Assembly (NCBI GenBank): GCA_965197675.1
Contig: OZ240221.1
Location: 2,108,001 to 2,172,000 of the forward strand
Length of the DNA: 64,000 nt
From: G965197675 sp965197675
GTDB taxonomy: Bacteria > Chloroflexota > Dehalococcoidia > Plut-88900
Reading direction: 5' to 3'
How positions within the stretch are numbered: the first letter of the stretch is position 1; each line of letters begins with the position of its first letter. Positions 8,450 to 17,668 of this stretch are shown piece after piece. Made by a program: the position numbers and the translations under genes. A model generated the notes under the pieces. The model made no database searches. It worked only from the letters and a program-made list of their open reading frames with translations, and was not told where the DNA came from.

Positions 8450-8812
8450 GTGAAGGTAGTAAATTTCGCAGAGGAAAAGACCCAGCCATTGTGGCAAGAC
8501 TTGGTAGTAGATGGGGAGTCTACCATGGAGTGGTTTTTGCCCGGTGAGATGTCTCCCACCATCGACTCGGCACTGATCCATTTCACCCCAGGCGCTAGGA
8601 CCAAGAAGTTTCAAATGGACATCGATTGGCTGGTGCAAATCAGCGACGGCAAGGGCAGTGTAGGTACAGACAAAGAGCAGCGAGACGTGAGCGCCGGCGA
8701 CGTCGTAGTCTTTGAGAGGGGAGAAACTCGGTGGCTGGCAGCGGCCCCCGACTCCACCTTTTCCTTTTACTCTACCCACCGCCCCGGCCCCGAAATGACG
8801 ACCCTAGACTGA
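8450..8812 (+). CDS. Cupin-domain protein
   Basis: A 120-residue single-domain cupin. The first motif region reads FTPGARTKKFQMDIDWLVQISDGKGSV and the second SAGDVVVFERGETRW. Usual metal-ligand histidines of motif 1 are replaced (K, Q, D), so metal binding is doubtful. It is paralogous to the cupin at 37463-37825; both end in a THRPxP tail. GTG start with GAGGAGGG upstream. It is divergent from the solute-binding protein and precedes the M20 hydrolase gene. Cupins of this kind often sit beside hydrolase genes here; role unknown. Confidence 0.85.
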   Translation: MKVVNFAEEKTQPLWQDLVVDGESTMEWFLPGEMSPTIDSALIHFTPGARTKKFQMDIDWLVQISDGKGSVGTDKEQRDVSAGDVVVFERGETRWLAAAPDSTFSFYSTHRPGPEMTTLD

Positions 8813-9179
8813 TCTAGTCTAGCACGGCCACGTAAACCCACGGAGTAGTCATCCGATACTACCCCGGGAGTTGTCTGTTGCGCAATGGAGCGGCAGACCA
8901 AAGCTGTCTTATTGACAGATGGCTCTCCCTGTGTATTTATCCACTTGTTGATCAGCTAGATAGATTTGGGGACAACCTCCACGTCGGAGAATTTACAGAG
9001 GCAGGGAGCCTGAAATATCTAGGCCAATTCCGAGGACGTTGCCCAGTCCGACTAGCCTCAAGGCCAGCCTTCACACTTCTCACCTCTCTTCACTTCAAGA
9101 CGATTTGACACCTCACTCCCGTGCGAGTACCTTACGATAACCCAAAAGCAGCTTTCTCCGAGGTATCTGGGAGGAGTAA
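8813..9179. other. Gene-free spacer
   Basis: A short open frame at 8878-9108 has no ribosome site and no recognisable content, so no gene is called. Nothing else stands out except a GGGAGGAG ribosome site at its end for the M20 gene. Confidence 0.4.
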
Positions 9180-10415
9180 TTGAAACCACAGATAGACAGA
9201 TTTCGTAAGGATATCGAGGCCCTGGGCCAGATAGGCCGCACTCCGGAAGGTGGTGTGTCTCGCTTTTCCCTCTCTCCTGAGGACTTGCAGGGTCGAAATC
9301 TGGTGATGAGCTTAATGAGAGATGCGGGGCTGTTGGTCAGGGTAGACGCCATTGGCAACATACGAGCTCGTCGAGAGGGATGTGACCCATCGCTGCCACT
9401 GGTCATGATGGGCTCCCACATCGACACCGTACCTAACGGTGGTGATTTCGATGGGCCGACGGGCGTTATGGGAGCCCTGGAGATAGTCCGAACTCTCAAC
9501 GACAACAACATCACTACTAAACATCCCATCGAGGTGGTGGTATTTGCCGACGAGGAGGGCACCCGGTTCGAGAAGGGGACTCTTGGCAGCGCATCTATGG
9601 CGGGGGAGCTAAAGGTTGAGGACCTATGGAACTTGGCGGACTCTCGGGGAATAACTTTAAAAGATGCGCTGAAAACGGCTGAGGCTGCCGGCAGTCCAGA
9701 TGACGTTCTTTTGAAAAAGGGCGAAGTCAAGGCCTTCGTGGAGCTGCACGTGGAGCAGGGGTCAAAGCTGGAGGAGATGAACATTCCCATAGGCGTCGTG
9801 GAGGCCATCACAGGCCTTTGTCACTTGAAGATCACGGTGTCCGGTAAGGCCGATCACGCCGGGGCAACCCCCATGAATCGGAGGACAGACGCCCTGGTAC
9901 CGGCGACACAGATGATCCAGGAGGTGGAGCGAATAGGGCGCTCTGACCCAGAACACTCGCTGGTGACCACGGTAGGATACTTGGAAGTGCATCCAGGAGC
10001 AATGAACATAGTACCCGAGAGAGCAGTGTTCATCGTTGACGTCAGAGACACCTCTGCAGCTACGCTAGATGGAGCTGTTGAGCAGATAAAGTCCACGGTA
10101 TCCCGTATAGCTCAAGAGAGGAAAGTCGAATATCAGATTGAGGAGTTGGAGTACGTGCCGTCCGTTGATCTATCTCCGACGGTCAGAAAGGCCATCTCGG
10201 ATGCATGCGACAAGCTGGGAATCAAGTGGGTCGACATCCCCAGCAGGGCAGGCCATGATACAACTTACATGGTGTTGGCGGCGGATGCAGGCATGATCTT
10301 CGTGCCCAGCGTGGCTGGCAAGAGTCACACGCCGGAAGAGGTCACTCATTGGGAAGACATTCGAGTCGGGCTGGACGTGCTTTACGAGGTGACCCTCTCG
10401 TTGGCAGGAACCTAG
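9180..10415 (+). CDS. M20-family amidohydrolase (allantoate / N-carbamoyl-amino-acid hydrolase type)
   Basis: A 411-residue binuclear-metal amidase of the hydantoinase/carbamoylase group, which removes carbamoyl or ureido groups from N-carbamoyl amino acids, beta-ureidopropionate or allantoate. Metal and catalytic motifs are present: SHIDTVPNGGDFDG near residue 78, VVFADEEGTRF near 120, ELHVEQG near 187, the dimerisation-domain GKADHAGATPM near 222, and SRAGHDTTYM near 360 with the last His. The start is TTG after GGGAGGAG. Cytoplasmic. Exact substrate cannot be fixed; the DUF1989 gene nearby hints at ureide or urea metabolism, which is inference only. Confidence 0.93.
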   Translation: MKPQIDRFRKDIEALGQIGRTPEGGVSRFSLSPEDLQGRNLVMSLMRDAGLLVRVDAIGNIRARREGCDPSLPLVMMGSHIDTVPNGGDFDGPTGVMGALEIVRTLNDNNITTKHPIEVVVFADEEGTRFEKGTLGSASMAGELKVEDLWNLADSRGITLKDALKTAEAAGSPDDVLLKKGEVKAFVELHVEQGSKLEEMNIPIGVVEAITGLCHLKITVSGKADHAGATPMNRRTDALVPATQMIQEVERIGRSDPEHSLVTTVGYLEVHPGAMNIVPERAVFIVDVRDTSAATLDGAVEQIKSTVSRIAQERKVEYQIEELEYVPSVDLSPTVRKAISDACDKLGIKWVDIPSRAGHDTTYMVLAADAGMIFVPSVAGKSHTPEEVTHWEDIRVGLDVLYEVTLSLAGT

Positions 10416-10445
10416 GCTAGAAGGGCGAGCAGATTACAGCAAGGC

Positions 10446-11609
10446 CTAGTTCAACCCATAGACTGGTATAGCGTTTCCTCCCAGGATCTTCCACTGGGCC
10501 TCCTCCGATAGTGGAGCTATGGCTTTCTTGATTCTCTCCACAATGCCGGGGAAGCCATCAGCGTGAGGAAAATCGGTGGCCCAGAAGAACCGGTCAGCCC
10601 CAATCTCCTCTATTATGGGGGCGATGAATTTCTCATCGGGTTCGAAGGATATCCAGCACTGCCGCCGAAAATACTCATCGGGTTGCAGCTTGAACTTGAC
10701 CGTGGTCTTTGCTGTCTTCCATCTATCCTCCATCCGTTCCAGCCAGTAAGCAAGCCAGGTGGCCCCGGTCTCCAACAATACAAATTTCAGACTTGGGAAG
10801 CGGTCGAAAGTTCCACGGTTTATCATGTTGATGAAGCTCATCTGAATTGGGAATGGGTCCGTGGTCAGGCTATACCAGTAATCATCCAGCTCCTTCAAGC
10901 TTAGGCTGTCCTGATCCGAATAAATGTCCTTTCCTGGATAGTCTTTGTTACTGGTAGGATGTATAGCCATCGGTAGTCCTGTCTCCTGTACTTCGGCGTA
11001 AAGGGGGTCGAAATAGGGGTCGCCGTAGAAGCGTTGGGTGCCACCAGGCATAGCGCTGACCATGAACCCATTCATCCCTAGAGCGGCTGTCCTCCTAACC
11101 TCCTTCACTGCTTCCTGAACATCCCTTGTAGGGATGTGGGCTATGGGAATGAGCCTGTCTGGGTAGGCGTTGCAGAAGTCTAACAGCCAGTTGTTATATG
11201 CCCGACAGTAGGCTCCTGCGGCCTTGGGGTCCTCGCACCCGTCCTCCCAGAACAGTCCCAAAGTTGGATACAGAAGCGACACATCCACCTTCTCTTCGTT
11301 CATCCACTCGATCCTGGCATGAGGATCGTTGGAGGCATGGATCAAGGCATCGTAGTACCGCACCTTGCCGGGCGTGAAGAAGTCTGACAGATCCTCGTTT
11401 CCAAACCCTTTTCCGGCATCCACTGCAATGCCCGCACCTCCCTGTATGATCTCCGACTTCTTCCCATCGATCTCCGCATACTCCAGCCCCTTCTCATCCA
11501 GCAAGAGACGGATGGGACGCTCTTTGAATTCCGGATCGAGATACTCTTCCATAATCTCTTGTATGGGTTCCGCCACATGACCATCTATATCGATGATCTT
11601 ACGCTCCAT
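10446..11609 (-). CDS. Amidohydrolase_2 family protein (ACMSD-like TIM barrel)
   Basis: A 387-residue metal-dependent hydrolase/decarboxylase of the Amidohydro_2 family, which includes amino-carboxymuconate-semialdehyde decarboxylase. The N-terminal DIDGHVAEP replaces the HxH motif with a single His, mid-protein has AIHPTS with a metal-site His, and the C-terminal WATDFPHADG supplies the conserved Asp and His. AAGGAGAAAG precedes the ATG. The NIPSNAP gene 11647-11970 lies just upstream in the same direction, a pairing seen again at 34664-36512. It could be hydrolase or decarboxylase; substrate unknown. Confidence 0.88.
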   Translation of the reverse strand: MERKIIDIDGHVAEPIQEIMEEYLDPEFKERPIRLLLDEKGLEYAEIDGKKSEIIQGGAGIAVDAGKGFGNEDLSDFFTPGKVRYYDALIHASNDPHARIEWMNEEKVDVSLLYPTLGLFWEDGCEDPKAAGAYCRAYNNWLLDFCNAYPDRLIPIAHIPTRDVQEAVKEVRRTAALGMNGFMVSAMPGGTQRFYGDPYFDPLYAEVQETGLPMAIHPTSNKDYPGKDIYSDQDSLSLKELDDYWYSLTTDPFPIQMSFINMINRGTFDRFPSLKFVLLETGATWLAYWLERMEDRWKTAKTTVKFKLQPDEYFRRQCWISFEPDEKFIAPIIEEIGADRFFWATDFPHADGFPGIVERIKKAIAPLSEEAQWKILGGNAIPVYGLN

Positions 11610-11646
11610 GATGACTTTCTCCTTGTTGCAGTGACCTGTAACAGGC

Positions 11647-11970
11647 CTATTGAATCGGGGAGTATGGTGTGGGGGTCATCAGGGTGCTGGCTATGTGCTC
11701 CCAGGGCTTGCCATGCTCCTCTAAGTAGACCTCCACTTTCTTCCACTCGGGGCTGCCATCGACGTCCTGCCACGCCTTTTCCTTCGCTGTTTCGTTCTCA
11801 AAGCCTAAGATGTACACGAAAGTGGGGTCGTCCTCGTCCTTCACCTCCCAAAAGCCTACCGTTTTGATGCCATGTTTCTTGAACAGCGGTACGTCAGTCT
11901 CTGTCATGATGCGGTGAAGATCGTTCATTCTACCTTTGGCAATCTTGTAAATCCTCAGCTCGTAAATCAT
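11647..11970 (-). CDS. NIPSNAP family protein
   Basis: A 107-residue dimeric alpha/beta-barrel protein. It opens with the family's MIYELRIYKIAKG and ends in the conserved LMTPTPYSPIQ tail. GGGAGAAAAAC precedes the ATG. It lies 37 bp upstream of the Amidohydro_2 gene, on the same strand, so the two are probably co-transcribed. Function of bacterial NIPSNAP proteins is not settled. Confidence 0.9.
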   Translation of the reverse strand: MIYELRIYKIAKGRMNDLHRIMTETDVPLFKKHGIKTVGFWEVKDEDDPTFVYILGFENETAKEKAWQDVDGSPEWKKVEVYLEEHGKPWEHIASTLMTPTPYSPIQ

Positions 11971-12153
11971 GTTTTTCTCCCTTTGGCTGTTCCTCTGATT
12001 AGCCCTAATATACGCTCCGTCCCCGTATACGTCTATTTCCTAACCCTCTTAAAGATCAGGGTCCATCAGGTTGACCCCTCAACCAAGCGACCATACAATA
12101 AAAGGCCTTGATCGAACGAATTCCGAAGACGAGTCAATTGGGAGGTCGATACT

Positions 12154-12906
12154 ATGCCGGGAAGAGTCGAGGGTAAGATCGCTCTAGTTACTGGGGCAGG
12201 TTCGGGCATAGGTAGGGCCACGGCCCTTACCTTTGCCAGAGAGGGTGCGAAGGTGGCGGTGGCCGACATGGATTCGAGCGGCGGAGAAGAAACTGTCAGA
12301 TTAATCAAAGACAGCGGAAGCGACGCTACGTTCATCAAGGTGGATGTCTCACAAGAATCTGAGGTAAAGGCTATGGTCGACAATGTCGTGTCCGTGTATG
12401 GCCGCCTTGACTGCGCCCACAACAATGCGGGTATAGAAGGGGCAGTGGCTCCGATGGCCGAGTATAAGATCGAGGACTGGAACAAGGTTATAGCTGTTAA
12501 TCTCACTGGAGTATGGCTGTGCCTGAAACACGAGATTTCCCAGATGCTTAAACAGGATGGTGGGGCTATTGTCAACACCGCATCCATATCGGGATTGATC
12601 GGGGATAAAAATATGTGCGCCTACAATGCCAGCAAACACGGGGTTAACGGGCTGAGCAAGGGTGCTGCCGTAGAGTACTCCCGTCAAGGCATAAGAGTTA
12701 ACTCCGTATGTCCCGGAGTTATTCGTACCTCGATGGTAGAGCGTCTCATTGCCAGCGGAGCCCAATCAGAAACAGATCTAGGGCCGATGGGACGATTAGC
12801 CAGGCCGGAAGAGATAGGCGAAGTGGTAGTGTGGCTCTGCTCCGATGCTGCCTCATTCGTGACGGGGCACACCATGGCCGCTGATGGCGGATTCGTGGCC
12901 GAGTAA
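12154..12906 (+). CDS. Short-chain dehydrogenase/reductase
   Basis: A 250-residue classical SDR. The NAD(P) motif TGAGSGIGRA is near residue 15, an Asp after the second strand (ADMDSSG) favours NAD, NNAGIEG follows near 90, the catalytic Ser lies in NTASISG, and YNASK gives the Tyr and Lys. C-terminal VTGHTMAADGGFVA is typical. GGAGGTCGATACT precedes the ATG. The next gene, a zinc alcohol dehydrogenase, follows after 25 bp, so they form an operon and may act on the same alcohol/ketone series. Confidence 0.93.
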   Translation: MPGRVEGKIALVTGAGSGIGRATALTFAREGAKVAVADMDSSGGEETVRLIKDSGSDATFIKVDVSQESEVKAMVDNVVSVYGRLDCAHNNAGIEGAVAPMAEYKIEDWNKVIAVNLTGVWLCLKHEISQMLKQDGGAIVNTASISGLIGDKNMCAYNASKHGVNGLSKGAAVEYSRQGIRVNSVCPGVIRTSMVERLIASGAQSETDLGPMGRLARPEEIGEVVVWLCSDAASFVTGHTMAADGGFVAE

Positions 12907-12931
12907 AATAGCACCTGACTGGAGGTATGTG

Positions 12932-13921
12932 ATGCTTCAGACTCAGTGGACAAAGGGTGGTGTCAAGATAGCAGATGTTGAGCCCGGCCCAGTACGAGAA
13001 GGGTGGGTTCGTCTGAAGGTTTCCGCTTGCGGAATCTGCGGCTCAGATCTGCACGTATATAAAGGAGAGCAGGCCTTTCCCGGCACGGTTCCCGGACATG
13101 AAATAGTAGGAACGGTGGAGAACGGCCCCAAGGGTCTGGGTGATCATCTGTACGCTGTTGAGCCTCATACCAGGTGTGGAGAGTGCGATACATGCGTGGC
13201 GGGTAATCCTCATCTCTGTCCCAACGGGGCGCTCATTGGTACCCAGGAGCCTGGGGGACTTGCCGAGTTCGTAGACTTACCTCCATATACTCTTCATCCC
13301 GTGGATTCCTCGATTCCAGTGCTGACAGCATCGCTGGTCGAGCCGCTGGCCTGTGGATTCAGGGCCGCGCAATTAGCGAGGTTGGATATCGATAGTCGAG
13401 TATTGGTGCTGGGTGCGGGTGCCATAGGCCTTTGCACTGGACTGATACTGCGTGATCGAGTGGAAGACTTGGCAATCACCGTGCGCTATCCTCAGCAGAG
13501 GGAGGCAGCCAAGAAGTTGGGTATGAACCCCCTGACCGAGGAAGAGGCAGAAGCATGGTCAAAAGACCGAGAGCCCGACATAGTGGTAGAGACGGTAGGC
13601 GGAAAAGCCAACACTCTCGAGCAGGCAGTCAGGTTTTGTAGGCCTGGCGGGCGAATAGTTCTCCTCGGAGTCTTCAGCATTGTCCCAGCCATGGATCCTA
13701 TCGCTTTGCTGGACAAAGAGCTTTCCATCATCCCATCCAACATTTACGGTATGACCCGGAGGGGTTCAGAGTTTCGAGCTACGGTATCTCTGCTGCCTAG
13801 ATACCGGGAAGATCTCAAGATTCTTCCGACACACCAATTCCCCCTAACCTCTATCCAGGAAGCCTTCGACTGTGCCGCCGATAAGAAGAGCGGGGCCATA
13901 AAAGTTACTCTCCTGCCTTGA
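12932..13921 (+). CDS. Zinc-dependent alcohol dehydrogenase (MDR family)
   Basis: A 329-residue medium-chain dehydrogenase. Catalytic-zinc motif CGICGSDLHVYKG and GHEIVG are present, and the structural-zinc cysteines lie in CGECDTCVAGNPHLC. The cofactor domain has VLVLGAGAIGLCTG near residue 170. The ATG at 12932 follows GGAGGTATGTG; an upstream in-frame start at 12884 overlaps the SDR gene and lacks a ribosome site. The 3' end overlaps the convergent molybdopterin-subunit gene by 17 bp. It is about 15-20 residues shorter than typical sorbitol/threonine dehydrogenases. Confidence 0.9.
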   Translation: MLQTQWTKGGVKIADVEPGPVREGWVRLKVSACGICGSDLHVYKGEQAFPGTVPGHEIVGTVENGPKGLGDHLYAVEPHTRCGECDTCVAGNPHLCPNGALIGTQEPGGLAEFVDLPPYTLHPVDSSIPVLTASLVEPLACGFRAAQLARLDIDSRVLVLGAGAIGLCTGLILRDRVEDLAITVRYPQQREAAKKLGMNPLTEEEAEAWSKDREPDIVVETVGGKANTLEQAVRFCRPGGRIVLLGVFSIVPAMDPIALLDKELSIIPSNIYGMTRRGSEFRATVSLLPRYREDLKILPTHQFPLTSIQEAFDCAADKKSGAIKVTLLP

Positions 13922-16223
13922 TCTTCTGAGGAGAATCGCCTTTCTCCTTCTGCTCCCGCCAGATAGCCTCCATGATGGCTCCAGGGTTCATCGGTAGCTT
14001 GTTCATCCTCACCCCTACGGCATCATAGATGGCATTCGCCACCGCAGGCAACGGAGGTATTATCGACGCCTCTCCTACTCCTCTAGCTCCATACGGATGC
14101 CCAGGGTTCGCCACCTCCACTATCACCGTGTCTATCATCGGTAAGTCAAGCACCGTCGGCATCCGGTAGTCCAGGAAGCTGGAGTTCAGCATCGTCCCGT
14201 CTTCACTCATGTAGTACTCTTCGTTCAACGCCCACCCTATCCCCTGCACACTACCTCCCTGCATCTGCCCCTCTACGTAGCTGGGGTGGATAGCCTTCCC
14301 TGCATCCTGTATCGACGTGAACCTTCTTATCTCCACCTTTCCCGTCTCAGGGTCTACCTCTACGTCCGCTATCACTCCTGCAAAGGAACCCCCCACCCCA
14401 TGCGGATTCACCGATCCCCTCCCCACTATCGCCCCACCCGTCTCATTCATCTGCTCCGCCAACTCCTTGAAGCTCATTCTCTGCCCAGGGTCTACCCTGG
14501 ACATCAACTCCCCACCTTCCATCTCCACCTCACCAGGACCCGTCTCCCATATCCTCGCCGCCCTCCCTATCATCTGCCTCTTTACGTCCCACGCCGCTTC
14601 ATATGCCGCCCACCCCGTCGCAAAGGCCGTCCTGCTTCCATCAGAGCACGCCGTGTATCCTATCGAGTCCGTGTCTACCACCACCGGGTTCACATCCCCC
14701 GCCTTGAGCCCAAGCACCTCCGCTGCCTGCATGGCTACCGCCGCCCTCGTCCCTCCAATGTCGGCCGAGCCTTCCAGAAGATTGAGCTTGCCGTTTTCAG
14801 TCACACTGATGGTGCAGGCAGACTCCAGTCCGCTATGGAACCAGAGGCTGGCGGCCACCCCTCGGCCGCGATTAGGGCCTTCCAGGGGAGTCTTGTAGTG
14901 GGGGTGGTTCTTCATCGCTTCGAGGCCCTCCAGACAACCTATGCGATGATGCGCCATACCATCAGAGCGCCGAGTGCCCTCCCTGGCGACGTTTAGTAGT
15001 CGGAGATCGATAGGGTCGATGCCTAGCTTTATAGCCAGCTCATCGATGAGCTGCTCTGAAGCGAAGGACACATTGGGTCCGCCCGGGGCTCTATAAGCGG
15101 CGGTCTTGGGCTTGTTTACCACGACATCATACCCGTCGATCAGGACATTGGGCACATCGTATACGGAGAAGAGGGTTACGGCAGCATCAACCACCGGCGA
15201 CCCAGGAAAGGCGCCAGCTTCGAAGGCATAGTACGCCTTTCCTGCCATCAACTTGCCATCTTTAGTGGCTCCAATCTTTACTTTAACGTATGAACCACAT
15301 GTTGGTCCCGTACTCTCGAACACCTCTTTTCGACTCATCACCATCTTCACAGGATGTCCCGTCTTCTTCGATAGCAACGCCGCTACCGGCTCCAGGTATA
15401 TCTCCGTCTTCCCTCCAAACCCACCTCCTATCTCCATCGGAGTTACCCTTATCTCCGATACACCTATACCCAATACCTCCGATGTATAGTCCCTCACCAG
15501 GAAGGGCCCCTGCGTGCTGCACCAGATCATCAGACGACCATCTTCGTTCCACAAGGCCGCACACGGATGAGGCTCTATGTACCCCTGATGCACCGCCTTG
15601 GTGTAGTACTCCCCCTCCGCTACCTCGTCCGCTTCCTCAAATCCTCCCTCCACGTCTCCCATTCTGTGCTGAACATGCCGCGCCACATTGCTTACCTTCT
15701 CTGTCCTGATACCCAACTCTTCCGTCGTCAGGTGTTCGTGCAGCAGGGGGGCATTCTCCCCCATGCTTTCCAGCACGTCCAACACTGGAGGCAGCACCTC
15801 GTAGTCCACCTCTATCAACTCCAAGGCTTCCTCTGCTATATGAGGACTCGTCGCCGCTATTCCAGCCACGGCATGCCCCTTGTACAGCACCTTGTCTCCT
15901 GCCAGTATGTTGTTTCTCTTGTACTTAAGGGCCAGGTCTCCCCCAGCATCCGGCAGGTCCCTCCCCGTCACCACCGCCTTCACTCCCGCCAATGCTTCTG
16001 CCTTCCTCGTATCTATGTTCTTGATTCGTGCGTGGGCGTGGGGACTCCTCAGTATCTTCCCATGCAGCTGACCTACCGCCTGGAAGTCCGCCCCGTATTT
16101 GGCTCTGCCCGTTACCTTGTCCGCTCCGTCGTGGCGGATGGGCCGAGTCCCTACTACTTCGTACTTTTGCGTCGCTAGCACTATGTTCGACTCGTAATCT
16201 TTTCTCTCTTTTGTAGTCGTCAT
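13905..16223 (-). CDS. Xanthine dehydrogenase/CO-dehydrogenase family molybdopterin-binding subunit
   Basis: A 772-residue large subunit of molybdenum hydroxylases (xanthine dehydrogenase, aldehyde oxidase, CoxL group). The order is normal: N-terminal VGTRPIRHDGADKVTGRAKY, MoCo-binding GGGFGGKTEIYLEP near residue 270, AYRAPGGPNVSFASE near 380, and a C-terminal GARGVGEASIIPPLPA with the catalytic Glu near 735. The CoxL active-site Cys loop is absent. No 2Fe-2S or FAD subunit gene is within the window, so partners must be elsewhere. Base composition changes abruptly inside the gene (see findings). RBS AGGAGCAGGAG before the ATG. Confidence 0.92.
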   Translation of the reverse strand: MTTTKERKDYESNIVLATQKYEVVGTRPIRHDGADKVTGRAKYGADFQAVGQLHGKILRSPHAHARIKNIDTRKAEALAGVKAVVTGRDLPDAGGDLALKYKRNNILAGDKVLYKGHAVAGIAATSPHIAEEALELIEVDYEVLPPVLDVLESMGENAPLLHEHLTTEELGIRTEKVSNVARHVQHRMGDVEGGFEEADEVAEGEYYTKAVHQGYIEPHPCAALWNEDGRLMIWCSTQGPFLVRDYTSEVLGIGVSEIRVTPMEIGGGFGGKTEIYLEPVAALLSKKTGHPVKMVMSRKEVFESTGPTCGSYVKVKIGATKDGKLMAGKAYYAFEAGAFPGSPVVDAAVTLFSVYDVPNVLIDGYDVVVNKPKTAAYRAPGGPNVSFASEQLIDELAIKLGIDPIDLRLLNVAREGTRRSDGMAHHRIGCLEGLEAMKNHPHYKTPLEGPNRGRGVAASLWFHSGLESACTISVTENGKLNLLEGSADIGGTRAAVAMQAAEVLGLKAGDVNPVVVDTDSIGYTACSDGSRTAFATGWAAYEAAWDVKRQMIGRAARIWETGPGEVEMEGGELMSRVDPGQRMSFKELAEQMNETGGAIVGRGSVNPHGVGGSFAGVIADVEVDPETGKVEIRRFTSIQDAGKAIHPSYVEGQMQGGSVQGIGWALNEEYYMSEDGTMLNSSFLDYRMPTVLDLPMIDTVIVEVANPGHPYGARGVGEASIIPPLPAVANAIYDAVGVRMNKLPMNPGAIMEAIWREQKEKGDSPQKIKAGE

Positions 16224-16362
16224 CTCCTGCTCCTAAACCATTGAAGCGCCAGAGAGATTATATCACTCTGATGATCCGCGACGACGGTACGAAACAGCGG
16301 TACTGGATTAGTCGCCCAGCAAAGTGCTAGACTGTCTCCTATTAACATAGAGGAGGCTGTCA

Positions 16363-17202
16363 TTGCAGTTCTGTCTCATCTACCCCAACATGCACCCATA
16401 TTGCTATCCGGACGTTGCGGTTTCCACAGCCCTCGCCGCGGAAGATGCCGGTTTTCATTCCATTTTGGTCTGGGACCACTACTCCCAACCCGAAGGGCCG
16501 GAAACCCTGGATGCCTGGAATCTGTTGGCCTATCTGTCTGCCAAGACTTCAACTATCAAGCTGGGAACGTGTGTAACTCCCGTACCGCTCAGGCCCCCAG
16601 CGATATTGGCGAAACAGGTGTCCACAGTGGACATCCTCTCCAACGGTAGAGCTATCTTGGGGATTGGAGCAGGGTGGCATCCCCAGGAATTCGAAGGTTA
16701 CAGTCAATGGGACCCCATATCGGTTAGGGTGAGCAGAGTTGAGGAGGGGCTCGACCTTATTCTAAGGTTGTGGAGCGAGGAAGAGGTTGATTTTCAAGGC
16801 GAGTTCTATCATGCCAAGGGCGCGCTATTGGAGCCGAAGCCGGTGCAGAAACCTCACCCGCCTCTCTGGTTTGGGGCGATTGGGAAACGGATGTTGAAGC
16901 TTGCTGCTCGCCACGGAGATGGATGGATCCCAGATTCAGGGCTAATCCCCCCTGCCAAATACAAAACCGTTTTAGGTCAGATTAAGCAAGAGCGTAAGAG
17001 CATGGGGATTTCTGCGCCCTTCGATGCCTCGGTGCAGGTGTACGATCCATCACTTAAAGAGGCGCGAGACTATCTGCGCGTAGTTGAAGAATACCAAAAG
17101 GCTGGCTGCGAGATCTGTTCGGTTACTTTGCCTTACCCAGCCGAGGAGATGTCGGATCGAATCAAGTGGTTCGCCAAAGAAGTGATGCCCCAGGTCTCCT
17201 GA
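16363..17202 (+). CDS. Luciferase-like monooxygenase (LLM class flavin/F420 oxidoreductase)
   Basis: A 279-residue TIM-barrel protein of the LLM class. The N-terminal strand is followed by AAEDAGFHSILVWDHYS near residue 25; GTCVTPVPLRPP and GRAILGIGAGWHPQEFE near 90-110 are typical, and KPHPPLWFGA near 165 is the family's mid-protein motif. GWHPQEFE-type proteins are often F420-dependent, but FMN use cannot be excluded. The TTG start follows AGAGGAGG. Convergent with the ABM gene. Substrate unknown. Confidence 0.88.
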   Translation: MQFCLIYPNMHPYCYPDVAVSTALAAEDAGFHSILVWDHYSQPEGPETLDAWNLLAYLSAKTSTIKLGTCVTPVPLRPPAILAKQVSTVDILSNGRAILGIGAGWHPQEFEGYSQWDPISVRVSRVEEGLDLILRLWSEEEVDFQGEFYHAKGALLEPKPVQKPHPPLWFGAIGKRMLKLAARHGDGWIPDSGLIPPAKYKTVLGQIKQERKSMGISAPFDASVQVYDPSLKEARDYLRVVEEYQKAGCEICSVTLPYPAEEMSDRIKWFAKEVMPQVS

Positions 17203-17224
17203 GCCAGGTAACCGGCTCCTTCCT

Positions 17225-17536
17225 CTAAGATGATGCTGCGGGGGAACTTGCCACGTTAGTGAAGATTCGCATCTTCATGGGTTCACTAAGCAGGGAGTCC
17301 ACATTGCCTTCCAACTGCTGCCTTTCGGCGCTAGTCTCGAATCGTTTCCAATCCTCCAGGCTCCCCCAGTTCGCAAACATCACCACCTTCTGATGGTCCT
17401 CTATGTCGATCAACGTCTCACCCGTTATGAATCCGGGTTGACGAATAGCGTTGGCCCTTAGCTCTGTGGCTATGGCCAAGGCATGGTCTGCCTGATGGGG
17501 TGCTACGTGAAGCTCTGTGATCACCGTAACCTGCAT
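17225..17536 (-). CDS. Antibiotic-biosynthesis-monooxygenase (ABM) domain protein
   Basis: A 103-residue dimeric alpha/beta-barrel protein. ELHVAPHQADHALAIA, RQPGFITGETLID and VVMFANWGSLEDWKRFETS follow the ABM pattern. ATG after GGAGGCGGATAA. Such domains occur in cofactor-free monooxygenases and in haem or quinone enzymes; a precise role cannot be given. Confidence 0.85.
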   Translation of the reverse strand: MQVTVITELHVAPHQADHALAIATELRANAIRQPGFITGETLIDIEDHQKVVMFANWGSLEDWKRFETSAERQQLEGNVDSLLSEPMKMRIFTNVASSPAASS

Positions 17537-17668
17537 TTATCCGCCTCCATACTATCGGAATCAGGTCGAGAACTTCAGATAAGCTCATTAATAGGCCTGC
17601 GGCTTTGCAGCCGCACCAATGGCCATCACCGCCATAGAAGTGGCTATTCTAACATGTTTTACATAATC

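Noticed and set aside
8878..9108. 76-codon open frame between cupin and M20 genes
   Set aside because: No ribosome site, no recognisable motif and low-quality composition.
14286..14996. Long open frame on the plus strand opposite the molybdopterin-subunit gene
   Set aside because: It results from the biased composition of the true gene on the minus strand and has no ribosome site or recognisable product.
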